Positions 22,201-31,626 of a stretch of DNA of 64,000 bases are shown here, in pieces. The position numbers and the translations under genes were made by a program. Source of the DNA: Powellomyces hirtus (taxonomy: Eukaryota > Chytridiomycota > Chytridiomycetes > Spizellomycetales > Powellomycetaceae); contig JAHLKG010000029.1 in NCBI GenBank assembly GCA_025526995.1, positions 62,001 to 126,000 of the forward strand. Direction: 5' to 3'. The notes below the pieces were generated by a model. The model did no database searches. It saw only the letters and a list, made by a program, of their open reading frames with translations, and was not told the origin of the DNA. Each line of letters begins with the position of its first letter. Position 1 is the first letter of the stretch.

Positions 22201-24083
22201 ATGTAACGTTCGACGAAAACTCAGCACTCGAACTCGCAAAAGACTACATTCCGCCCGAAGAACTCTACGAAGTCGAAGAGATTCTCGACTCACATGATGG
22301 CCCGGAAGGCCCCGAATTCCTCTGCAAATGGCTAGGATTCGAAGACGAAGATAATACATGGGAACCGCTCGAAAATGTCAATCATTTGACAGTCTTTGCT
22401 GACTACATCAACGAGAAGACGGCGATTGCTCTTTCGGCTGCAAGTACCGAAGAACCCCAAACTTACAAACAAGCGCTCTCATCAGACGACGGGCCGAAGT
22501 GGACCAAGGCCATAAATGCCAAATTGAAGTCCCTTCATACCAATGAAACATGGGAAGTCATTAACCCCAAATCCTTACCGCACAATCAACGGCCCATCCG
22601 CACTAAATGGGTATTCAAGATTAAGCGAGACCTGAATGGTCAACCCCAACGATACAAGGCCCGGCTTGTAGTGAAAGGCTTCGAACAACGCTACGGCATT
22701 GACTACAACGAAACCTACGCTCCGGTTGCCAAGATTGCTACCCAACGCGTCCTTCTCGCTCTCGCCGCCAGTCTAGGCTTGAAATGCCATCAAATGGATG
22801 TAGTAACCGCATTCCTGAATGGGATTGTTACCGAGACCATCCTAATCTATGCCCCTGAAGGCTCTGGCTTTCCGCCCGGGACCATCCTTCGACTCCGAAA
22901 GGCCCTATACGGTCTGAAACAAGCCCCGCGCGAATGGTACTCCCTACTTCACAAAGAACTGACTTCTTTGGGATTCAAGCGCCTGGCAAATGACAATGCT
23001 GTTTACATCAGAACTCTACCTGAAAGTGACTCATTGCAGTACATCTCTGTCTACGTTGACGATCTTCTCATTTTCGCAAAGACCGAATCGGAAATCTCGT
23101 CAATCAAGACATCCCTGCACAACGAGTTCAACATGACAGACCTAGGCGAAGTCAACCACTACCTGGGAATGAGAGTTCGACGCGACTACTCAAGGCACGT
23201 CATCTACCTCGATCAAGAGTCATATGTAAATGACATCCTCGAGCGCTTTGGTATGCAAGATTGCAAGCCCGTCAACACTCCGATGGAGCAGACCAAGCTC
23301 GAACACTACGAAGTCGAAAATACAAAGACTTCACCTAACCCGCAAGAAGGAGAATATCGCGAAATCGTTGGTTCTCTCATGTACCTGATGATATGCACGC
23401 GTCCTGACATCGCTGTCGCAGTCAGTATGCTTTCTCGCTTCGCAAGCAATCCTTCACCTCAACATCTGCAAGCTGCAAAGCGCGTTCTTCGCTATCTACG
23501 GGGAACATCAGATTACAGCCTCTGCATCGGCGGAAATAACGTCACCCTTCACGGCTACAGCGATGCCGATTGGGGAAACAACATCATTGATCGACGGTCA
23601 ATCACTGGCTACCTTTTCTACATTGGAAATGCGGGCCCTGTTACTTGGGCTTCGAAGCGCCAACCCACCATTGCTCTCTCATCTACCGAAGCTGAATACA
23701 TGGCACTTTCATTTGCCACTCAAGAGACAATCTGGCTTCGCTCACTCCTGCAAGAACTCCAAATCCCCGAATATCTCAATGAGAATGCTCGACCTACAAC
23801 GATCTACAAAGACAATCAGTCATGCATCTCGTTGGCAATGAATCCCGTGCATCACGCCCGTACCAAGCACATCGACATTCGACATCACTTCATTCGTGAT
23901 CACATCGACAAGGAGATTCACCTGGAGTACTTACCCACCGCTGAAATGGTAGCCGACTCACTTACGAAGCCTTTACCGGCCCCGGCATTCAAATACCATT
24001 GCGAAAACATGTGCATCAAGCACTACGACAACAACATCACGCCAATGACGAAAGCGTCCATGACGGAGCTCCCGAATGAGTAA
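19239..24083 (+). pseudogene. Copia-2 gag-pol with chromodomain, one TGA in gag
   Basis: One continuous frame of about 1600 codons from the ATG at 19239 (MPTARS), broken only by TGA at 20124-20126 in gag; the reading before and after is in phase. Order: gag capsid (FTKLSGEAKQWY), zinc knuckle CWLCNPNEHTPFNC, protease YLDSGCSQHMT, a low-complexity insert, GAG-pre-integrase (WHHRLGHPG, CKGCEFGKH), integrase (HFDLNGPH, HSDRGGEF, NSVAERFNLTL), a chromodomain at 22264-22410 (YEVEEILDSHDG, FLCKWLGF, NTWEPLENV), RT (VYVDDLLIFAK) and RNase H (YSDADWGN, KDNQSCI, ADSLTKPL). Apart from the stop it looks functional. The chromodomain is unusual for a copia element. Confidence 0.92.
20960..21400 (+). repeat. 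In-frame low-complexity insert in Copia-2 pol
   Basis: Lies between protease and GAG-pre-integrase. First comes a direct repeat with ACGCGT boxes (units near 20976 and 21037). Then comes a GC-rich block in which GGCCGGC/GGCTGGCC cores are flanked by G4-6 and C4-6 runs. The part 21190-21250 folds into a hairpin with arms of about 29 bp. A GCC-repeat (poly-Ala) follows. The frame stays open throughout, giving Gly/Pro/Ala-rich protein. Confidence 0.7.
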
Positions 24084-24122
24084 AATTCCATCATCGCGGA
24101 TCGATTGCTCGGACAGGGGGTG

Positions 24123-24488
24123 TATTGGAATGTTGAGACTTGCGTACTCAACGTTTGGTCCTTACATTAGATCCTTACTTGGATTCTCCGACTAGAACGC
24201 GTGACCATCATACCGGTAACGCTAAGAGCTGAATTGGATCACGTGTGATCACGTGATTGGAGAAAAAGTAGATTAGAATGCTCGAAGCGAGACATTACCG
24301 ATAAGACTTCAAGACATAAAATACATTCACATACATTACATCTCCGTGCATCTGACAACGCTACATCGTCAACTGCATCTCAGAGGAGCTCTGTAACCCC
24401 CCTTTACGAAGTATACTGGAGGCCACATCGAATTCGGCCAATCCTCTGCAATTCCGATAAAGTACTGGAAGTGCCGATATCTCCAATA
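24123..24488 (+). repeat. Copia-2 3' LTR
   Basis: 366 bp, nearly identical to 18759-19124. The ACAGA target duplication follows at 24489-24493. Confidence 0.93.
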
Positions 24489-24498
24489 ACAGAATCCC

Positions 24499-25710
24499 CT
24501 ATTGGTCCCAACCGGTCAGAAAATCTGTTATAGATTCTGTTTTCACACGTCGGCCCAAAGATGCGGCGGTATCATCAAGAGGCGTTCCATCAGCATGTCG
24601 TCTGGCAAAACATTCTTCGGCTCGATGATTCGTGCGACCACATCGAGTGCAAAACATGCGATTGGAACCGGAAGACCTCCCTTGATTACCCTGACATTGT
24701 TGTGATTGTTGCCCCGATCTTTGCGGGTGCGGCATCTGAGGGGTCTGAGGATCGGCGGCTATATTTGATTGCCTTCGAGTTGGGGTGCGAGATGGTCCTT
24801 GTTGATGATTAGGAGTCGTCGGAGGAGTATTACGGCCTCGTCGTGAGTAAGGCGTAGACCGATTACCAGGCAAACTCGTTGGGGAAGACCATGTCCGTTG
24901 CATAGCCATTAGATCATGGTTGGTTAAACCTTTGGCGTTGAACGCGTTGCGGGCGACCGTAACTGCGGTCGGGAAATCGATCTGCGTTGGATCACTAGTA
25001 AGCATGTTCGTGGCATATTGTTCGATCGAGTGTACCAGGTATTGGCCATATCGAGGGTGACGAGATAAACCCGACTTGAACAGGTCAACGAGTTCATGAT
25101 TCGTCATCAGACGTTCCATATAGGCGCCATTGGCACGGATGGCTAATGCTTCCAAATGGAGTCGACGTTTGATATAGCAAATACAATCTTCAAGCGATGT
25201 TTTCAAAGAAGCAGCACGAATCTCCGCATGTAATCGAACTGTAACGTTCTTTGGTGCCCATTGATAGAGGAATCCAGTAACCCACGATTCCAACGGGCCT
25301 TCCGTCGGAGCAGCTGGCAAAGCCACCATCAATAGCATATATTGGGCATGCCAGACATCGACTTCGGCTGACAACGTAGTTGGTACATGTCGAGTAACGT
25401 AAGTGAGTTCGTCGATCCCATTGTGAATACGATTCAGGATAGGGTAAGTGTTTCGATGATAGGTAACGAATCGATCAATCACTTCTAAATCCTGCTGGCC
25501 TTTATAACGCAAGGTATCGTCACGAGCTGCCTCCATAGCGGTACGAGCCGCTTGAGTTTTGCTAGCAGCTGGCCAGCTGCCGGCTGGAGCTGGCACTGGT
25601 GCAATCCATAACGGAGGCGGAGGTGCCGTTCCGGCTGGCAAGGCAGCGGCAGCAGCCGTGGCCGCCGCCACTAATGCAGTGATAGATGCTTCGATCCGTG
25701 CGGTCGACAT
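24499..25710 (-). CDS. G-I.1 Gag
   Basis: 403-residue open frame from an ATG at 25710 to a stop at 24499. The N-terminus is Ala/Pro-rich and low in complexity (residues 10-50), followed by a capsid-like region with WVTGFLYQWAPKNV, a basic Pro/Ser/Gln-rich linker, and a zinc knuckle CTRCGRTNHRAEEC near residue 365. In the uninterrupted copy at 42186 the pol frame overlaps the end of gag in the -1 frame. Here Copia-2 lies just downstream (its right LTR ends at 24488), so this gag is separated from its pol. It assembles virus-like particles and packages RNA by family analogy. Confidence 0.85.
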   Translation of the reverse strand: MSTARIEASITALVAAATAAAAALPAGTAPPPPLWIAPVPAPAGSWPAASKTQAARTAMEAARDDTLRYKGQQDLEVIDRFVTYHRNTYPILNRIHNGIDELTYVTRHVPTTLSAEVDVWHAQYMLLMVALPAAPTEGPLESWVTGFLYQWAPKNVTVRLHAEIRAASLKTSLEDCICYIKRRLHLEALAIRANGAYMERLMTNHELVDLFKSGLSRHPRYGQYLVHSIEQYATNMLTSDPTQIDFPTAVTVARNAFNAKGLTNHDLMAMQRTWSSPTSLPGNRSTPYSRRGRNTPPTTPNHQQGPSRTPTRRQSNIAADPQTPQMPHPQRSGQQSQQCQGNQGRSSGSNRMFCTRCGRTNHRAEECFARRHADGTPLDDTAASLGRRVKTESITDFLTGWDQ

Positions 25711-25755
25711 GAGATGGTGTAAAGAATAACGATAGTGAGGATAACCGAGATCAAT

Positions 25756-25770
25756 GTAGTGGTGCTACCA
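25756..25770 (-). other. G-I primer-binding site, tRNA 3'-end type
   Basis: TGGTAGCACCACTAC on the minus strand, directly after the 5' LTR. The first nine or so bases would pair with a tRNA ending GGTGCTACCA. An A1:U72 acceptor stem of this kind (AGCACC...GGTGCT) fits initiator tRNA-Met. The G-II (50523-50537) and G-III (58376-58390) sites start with the same ten bases. Confidence 0.7.
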
Positions 25771-26123
25771 TGTAATACGAGTGGTTTTCAGTGTCTTAGG
25801 TCGCAATAGAACAAGGAGTAGAACACAAGTGTGGGTTCAGAAGACCATATATTTCTTTAGAAGGGAGCGAGAAGTACTCTACTATTTATACTTCGCACCC
25901 ATTTCCGCTTATTGCGACAACTATTAACTGCTTTTCTTATCGCGGATACAGCGGTGAGTTCACCGTGTACAAAGACATGCATTATCCTTATTTCAGGATG
26001 CATGTGATGATGAGGTGGGATGAGGCTTGTTTCAGCCATTCCTTAGCTAACTTCGATCCGCGTCCTTCGGAAATCGAACCAGTGGCTTGGAAAATAGTAT
26101 CTTTGGACGCGGGGCGTATGACA
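25771..26123 (-). repeat. G-I.1 5' LTR
   Basis: 353 bp. The left side is followed (on the minus strand) by the PBS and gag; the right side is followed by CTTAA and a plus-strand G-I chromodomain. It shares the AACTGC variant with the solo LTR at 15068-15420. Confidence 0.92.
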
Positions 26124-26540
26124 CTTAACAGGACCGATTTAATTGTGGAATTCGATAACATCAAACCGGACAAACTACTTCCAAAATGGATAGGCCCATT
26201 CCATATTACGGAAAAGGGACCACATCCCGATACTTATCGCTTGGATCTTGAAGGCACCGCTATTGGCAATATTTGACCATACTTCCATGTCAATGTCTTA
26301 CGACCACACATCGCATATGAACATCCATTACGCAAACACACACCCTCTCCTAAAGAACCCGTCATTATCCGTGGACAACCGGAATACGCTATTGAGAAGA
26401 TCCTCAGCGAGCGACGACAAAGAAATAAACGTGAATTTCTTGTCAAGTGGGTTGGGTACTCAGATCCCACTTGGGAACCTGAAGCGGCATTATGCAACAC
26501 TGAGGCCTTTAAGATTTGGCGTGCTGATCATCGTCCATTA
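26124..26540 (+). pseudogene. G-I chromodomain fragment, plus strand
   Basis: Starts with CTTAA and the RTDLIVEFDNIKPDKLLPKW segment, has the same TGA before PYFHVNVL as the copy near 14915, and goes on to EYAIEKILSER, REFLVKWVGY and DPTWEPEAA. With the UTR (26541-26973) and the following LTR it is the inverted counterpart of 13864-15067. Confidence 0.85.
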
Positions 26541-26973
26541 TAACCACCGAATCGTAAGATGCTACAAGGAAGCGCAACGCCATTGTGGCAAGCGCAGCAC
26601 TAATAAACCACAAGGAAGCGCAGCGCCAGTTTTGGACGCTCACTATTTATTGACCCATCTTGGGTCGAAAAATTCATTTTGCGTCGCTATCGACCCTTTG
26701 TAGAAAAACCTAGAGAATGGTAGCACCTACTTCTATAGCTATATTTTGTAAACTTCCGCATATACATCGCAAAGAGGCAGATGAATCTTCCTGCTTAAGC
26801 TCTTCTATGCTCCACACTGCGTATATCGCAAGACGAAGTATAGTGACGAATGTCCAGCTTCATACCGCACTCGACAGAGTAGCGATGATTTCCAGTACTT
26901 GACGAAGTATTGAAGATCCTATAAGGGTTGTGACTCGATGCCATAAAATACATAGGCTCAAGTCAACGGGGAC

Positions 26974-27326
26974 TGTCATATGCCCCACGTCCAAAGATAC
27001 TATTTTCCAAGCCACTGGTTCGATTTCCGAAGGACGCGGATCGAAGTTAGCTAAGGAATGGCTGAAACAAGCCTCATCCCACCTCATCATCACATGCATC
27101 CTGAAATAAGGATAATGCGTGTCTTTGTACACGGTGAACTCACCGCTGTATCCGCGATAAGAAAAGCGGCTTAATAGTTGTCGCGATAAGCGGAAATGGG
27201 CGCAAAGTATAAATAGTAGAGTACTTCCCGCTCCCTTCTAAAGAAATATATGGTCTTCTGAACCCACACTTCTGTTCTATTCCTTGTTCTATTCGACCTA
27301 AGACACTGAAAACCACTCATATTACA
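26974..27326 (+). repeat. G-I LTR joined to G-II integrase
   Basis: 353-bp LTR in plus orientation, preceded by the purine tract CAACGGGGAC and followed at 27327 by GGGCACTTGACGTC of G-II integrase. Confidence 0.9.
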
Positions 27327-28222
27327 GGGCACTTGACGTCAAGCAAGAACTCTCGTCGGCACGACACCAACAGACCGACAGCAAGGCGGAGAACGCCATC
27401 AAGACGATCAAGGGAATCATGGGCCCCTTTCTCGACTATGCCGGCTCCAACTGGAAGAGTTTACTCCCCACACTCGAGTACAACTACAACCGAACGCCGC
27501 AGACGTCAACGGGACTATCCCCTTTCGAGATTGACCTAGGCCGCGTTCCCCGGGTACCGAACCAATGGGTAGCACCTAACCCCAGAGAGATGATAAGGCA
27601 ATCGGCACGAACCGCCGTGGAGAGACGGGTTAAGGAATTTGCCGACGTGAGTCGCATCGTGCAGCAACGGCTCCGAGACGCACAGGACCAGCAGGCAAAG
27701 TACTACGACCGCAAGAAGCACACGGAAGCATACCGAGAGGATGACAAGGTCTTACTCCATCGTGAGGGTATTGCGATTACCAGCGTCACCACAAGGAACA
27801 AAAAGCTGGCTGAGCAATGGATTGGGCCATTCACAGTACGCGGCAAGGGGCCGCATCCTGACACCTACAAGCTCGAACTACCCAAGGAGTTCACCGGGTT
27901 GCACCCAGTCTTTCATGTCAGCATTCTGAGACGTTACCATGACCCGGGCGGTACCCCGTACAGACAGGTCACCGCTCCGCCTGAGCCCGAGAAGGACGAA
28001 GACAGTCAGGAGACCTACCAAGTGGACAAGATCCTAAATGCCAGATGGCACAGGAACACCGAGCAGTTCTTAGTCAAGTGGACAGGTTACGACAGCACCC
28101 AGAACACGTGGGAGCCGTATGCACACATGAAGGGGACGACCGCACTGGAAGAATGGCTCCGGGAGCACCCCGGAGAGGACCGCGGCCAAAGGCTAGCAGC
28201 CAGGCGACGTAAGAGAACCTAG
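27327..28222 (+). pseudogene. G-II.c integrase C-terminus and chromodomain (5'-truncated)
   Basis: Open frame from the junction to the natural stop: SARHQQTDSKAENA (catalytic Glu region), RVPNQWVAPNP, RIVQQRLRDAQDQQ, then the chromodomain (YQVDKILNARW, QFLVKWTGYD, NTWEPYAHM) and a basic tail. Nothing upstream of the G-I LTR belongs to it, so it cannot be expressed as an integrase. Confidence 0.85.
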
Positions 28223-28284
28223 ATAGCGAGCTGTACCGTAAATTAACAAGAGAGATGCTACTTGAGGTAGAGGACATTATAGTG

Positions 28285-28455
28285 CGAGATTCCGGCATCG
28301 TTGGACGATGGCCAAAGGCTGCTGGGCAGCATACCTCGCTGGGCGAGATGCCGGCATCGTTGGACAATGGCCAAAGGCTGCTGGGCAGCATACCTCACTG
28401 GGTGAGATGCCGGGATTGCTGGGCGATGAGCCAACGGCTTGCCGATGCAAGGTGA
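28285..28455 (+). repeat. Palindrome array of G-II.c (truncated)
   Basis: The first two to three 59-bp units of the array (CATCG-TTGGA-CGATG, GCTGC-TGG-GCAGC, CTCGC-TGG-GCGAG and variants). It is cut at about 28455, where G-I protease sequence begins after a shared CCG. Confidence 0.8.
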
Positions 28456-31372
28456 CCGAAGAGCATGTGCTAACGATTGACACAACGACGGAGCAGCGTG
28501 TGGATGCATTCAATGCGAATACCGACGCTTTTGAACAGATTGCCACTTTCAAGTTCGAGATTGCTCCTATTGGCCTTACTTGTATTCTGGGTCTCCCCTT
28601 TTTCGAAGCGATCGGCAATCATTACGTTATGACATCTATTCGCCCTCATCGTATAGAATTCAAGATGAATGGACGAGACTTTAAAATTATCACCCTTCGA
28701 GACTTTCATTACGACGAAGAGCCGGACTCCTTTGTTCAACGTGTCTCAGCTTATCGATTGAAACACATAAGTCCCGAACAGGATCGCCCCCGTCAACAAC
28801 CATATAAGGGCCTCCCCTCGGTTACGACCAGAAGATTCAATAACGAACTCGCCGGGAATAAATACGTTGAGGCCTTTGCGATTCATGTCCGCCCGTCTTC
28901 TTCCGTTAATAACAATTCTACTTCTACCTTGTGGCCAACATTCCTTGATGAAGTTATGCTGAAATTTCAAGATACATTGTTCACCGAACCTGAGCACTTA
29001 CCACCCGATCGAGGCAATGACAATTTTCATATCGACCTCTTGCCGAACACACAACCTGTGTTTCAACAATTACGTCCTCTATCCCAAGATCATCTAAGAG
29101 AACTACGCGCTCAACTCGACCACTTATTGAAGAAAGGATGGATTCAACATTCCAAATCACCTTGGGGCGCCTCTGTCGTTTTCGCTGTCAAGAAGAACGG
29201 AGGTCTTCGAGTTTGTTGGGATTATCAAGGCCTTAATTCCGTTACGAAACGTGATCGAACTCCCTTACCAAATCTACGAGAAATGCACGATCGCATCTTG
29301 GGGAAGCGGGTCTTTTCGCTCATTGATCTTAACGACGCGTACCACCGCCTTTTAATTGCACCTGAGGATCGTGAAAAGACAGCTATTCGAACGCGTTTTG
29401 GCCTTTTCGAGTATGTGGTTATGCCTTTCGGATTATGCAATGCTCCGGGAGCCTTTCAACGATTGATGAATCGAGTTCTTGGTGACTTATACGACGTCAC
29501 TGTCATTTGTTATCTTGACGATATTCTCATCTTTTCCGATACTCCCGAGCAACATGCGGATCACCTCTTGGAAGTCTTTACTCGGTTACAAGAACATGAC
29601 CTTTATGTCAACATTGACAAATGTCATTGGGGCAAGCCGGAAGTTGAGTTTTGCGGCCATATGTTTAGTGCCAAAGGCATGCGAATTTCCCCAGAGAAAA
29701 CGGAAATTGTTTGCGATTGGCCGTTACCTGCAACGACTTGACATATTCGCCAGTTTCTTGGTCTCTGCAACTATTTTATTGATTATATCGAACATTACGC
29801 TGAAATAGCGGCTCCACTCTCGACTCTCCAAAGTGTCAAAGCTACTTTCGTTTGGACAATGGAACATCAAGTTGCGTTTGAGGCTTTAAAGAAGGCAATT
29901 ACTTCCGCACCGGTTTTAGCGACATTTGATCCCGACAACTACATCTACGTCTATACAGATGCATCCGGTTATGCTACATCCGGATGGTTGGGTCAACCTC
30001 ACAATCGACAACCTCTTCCGTCGCCACTACCAAAGCTAATCACGGAAATGAAAACCCTTCCTGCTCTTAAGCCTGTTCTTTTCTTCTCACGCAAGATGCT
30101 ACCAGCTGAAACTCGGGACCCTGTCCATGAACAAGAGCTTTTAGCTTTAGTCAAATTCTTACGCGGCAACCGATTCTACCTTATCAATCGTCCTTTTACT
30201 GCCTTTATCGATCACAAGTCCCTCATCCATCTGCAAGAACAATCTTACCTCAGTAAACGTCAGGCTGGATGGGTCGAACTACTTCAAGAGTTTGACTTTA
30301 GAGTGGAATATCTACCAGGACGATGGAATACCGTTGCCGACATACTATCACGAACACCCGCCTACGCTCCACGATGTGTGGATTGCAACAAACGATTACT
30401 TGTTTCTTTGTTTATTAACGCTGTTTCTCTCCCATGGCCGGCTCATACCTCGGAGATGGATTGGGCCACTCACGTACGCAACGATAGCTATGCTCAGGAA
30501 GTGTTCATGATGCTCAATGAAACACCAGAACATGCGCAACCAAATCGTTACAGACGATTTTCACGATCACCGAACAATTCCGATATCCTCATGTATGAAG
30601 GGGATCGACTATATCTCCCTGAGACATTACGACCCTGTATCTTATTGGAATACCATGATGCTTTACCAAATGGAGGCCATATGAGAGAAGATGCAACCTA
30701 TGTGAAACTACTCCTTTGTTTCTTTTGGCCCAAAATGCAACATGATGTCCGGAGTTTTATTCGAACTTGTCAGAAGTGTCGAGCTTTCGCAACCCCTCGC
30801 AAGAACAGCTTTCTTTGACCACTGCCGATTCCAAATTCCATTCACCATACGCAAGGATTTGATCTATTCTCCTTACCGGATTCGAAGGCATCATCGAGCA
30901 CTCCGCAGTGTCTTTGCGTTATCGATTATGTTAGCCAACGTGTGCATCTGGTCGAAGTCGAGGGTCCTCTATCTTCGAAACGACTAGCTCACCTATATCT
31001 GTGCAGAATATGGAAGCATACGGGGACACCTGCACTATTCATCTCAGATCGAGAGACGCGTGCTTTAGCTGAATTCTTCGAAGCGTTCGTTGCTCTATTG
31101 GGAACAAACATGAGTTTTCAACGGCTCGACATCAACAAACAGATGGACGTTGTGAACGAGCCATCCAAACCACCAAGTCCATTATGCGAAAATATATGGA
31201 TTACTCTGGCGAAAATTGGAAGGATTGGCTCCCATTAGTTGAATTTGCCATTAATTCAACCCCTCGCCGACTTCTTAATGGTTTGACACCCTATGAAGTC
31301 GAACTTGGTCGAACACCGCAAGCACCTGGATGGACTGATCCGCCTCATCTTCTCAATGCTATGACCGCACCT
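28456..31372 (+). pseudogene. G-I.2 pol, part 1
   Basis: Begins inside protease (EEHVLTIDT) at a junction with the G-II array, then RT with an intact YLDDILIF, RNase H and integrase. It has a TGA at 29742 (Cys of ATTCHIRQF), a TGA near 30817 (Gln of FLQPLP) and a one-base loss near 31110 just before the ARHQQTDG motif. It is interrupted at 31373 by Copia-3.1 within NAMTAP and resumes at 37439. The protease catalytic Asp and the whole gag are missing. Confidence 0.88.
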
Positions 31373-31611
31373 TGTTAGCACGTACAGACTCTGTCATCGA
31401 GTCATAACTGCGCCATCGCAGGGCGTATCACGCGATCACGTGAGCCCACGTGATCAACTCCGATATAAGTAGTTTTCCTTCCATACTTAATATATCGGTG
31501 GGACTTTTCTCTTTTTCTCCAGTAGAGGGGGATTAAGATACTTCGTTGTTCTGCTCAGTCAACTACCCTAAAGCTTCCTCAACTATCTACTCAGATACTC
31601 TCAGACCAACA
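31373..31611 (+). repeat. Copia-3.1 5' LTR
   Basis: TGTTAGCACG...CAGACCAACA. It carries an inverted pair GATCACGTG/CACGTGATC at 31434-31455 and TATAAG at 31464-31469, with a second TATA-like run (TTAATATAT) about 20 bp further on. Confidence 0.93.
31434..31455 (+). promoter_or_regulatory. Inverted CACGTG pair in the Copia-3 LTR
   Basis: Two 9-bp arms separated by four bases, each an ATCACGTG-type site, just upstream of TATAAG. It is conserved in the solo LTR at 48395-48635 and in Copia-3.2. Confidence 0.45.
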
Positions 31612-31626
31612 GGTTATGAGCCCTGA
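31612..31626 (+). other. Copia-3.1 primer-binding site containing the first ATG
   Basis: GGTTATGAGCCCTGA right after the LTR. The ATG at 31616-31618, which is the complement of the tRNA CAU anticodon, opens the gag frame directly. Confidence 0.75.

Larger units (their letters stand above)
18759..24488 (+). mobile_element. Copia-2, complete Ty1/copia element with a chromodomain
   Basis: 5730 bp with LTRs at 18759-19124 and 24123-24488 (366 bp each; I count two differences, near 18905 and 24282). It is inserted at the gag/pol border of G-I.1 with a perfect ACAGA duplication (18754-18758, 24489-24493). The LTR ends are TATTGGA...TCCAATA rather than the usual TG...CA. A PBS follows the left LTR and a purine tract (ACAGGGGG) precedes the right LTR. 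Confidence 0.95.
13864..26123 (-). mobile_element. G-I.1, full-length gypsy chromovirus with nested insertions
   Basis: 3' LTR 13864-14216, 3' UTR, chromodomain end of pol, a solo G-I LTR in reverse orientation at 15068-15420, the rest of pol, a complete Copia-2 at 18759-24488, gag 24499-25710, PBS and 5' LTR 25771-26123. The outer flanks do not match (TGCCC on the left, CTTAA on the right). So the element's ends have been exchanged by recombination after insertion. Confidence 0.88.

Noticed and set aside
31612..31626. tRNA gene fragment at GGTTATGAGCCCTGA
   Set aside because: It is only 15 bp, always directly after a copia LTR, and complementary to tRNA. It is a primer-binding site.
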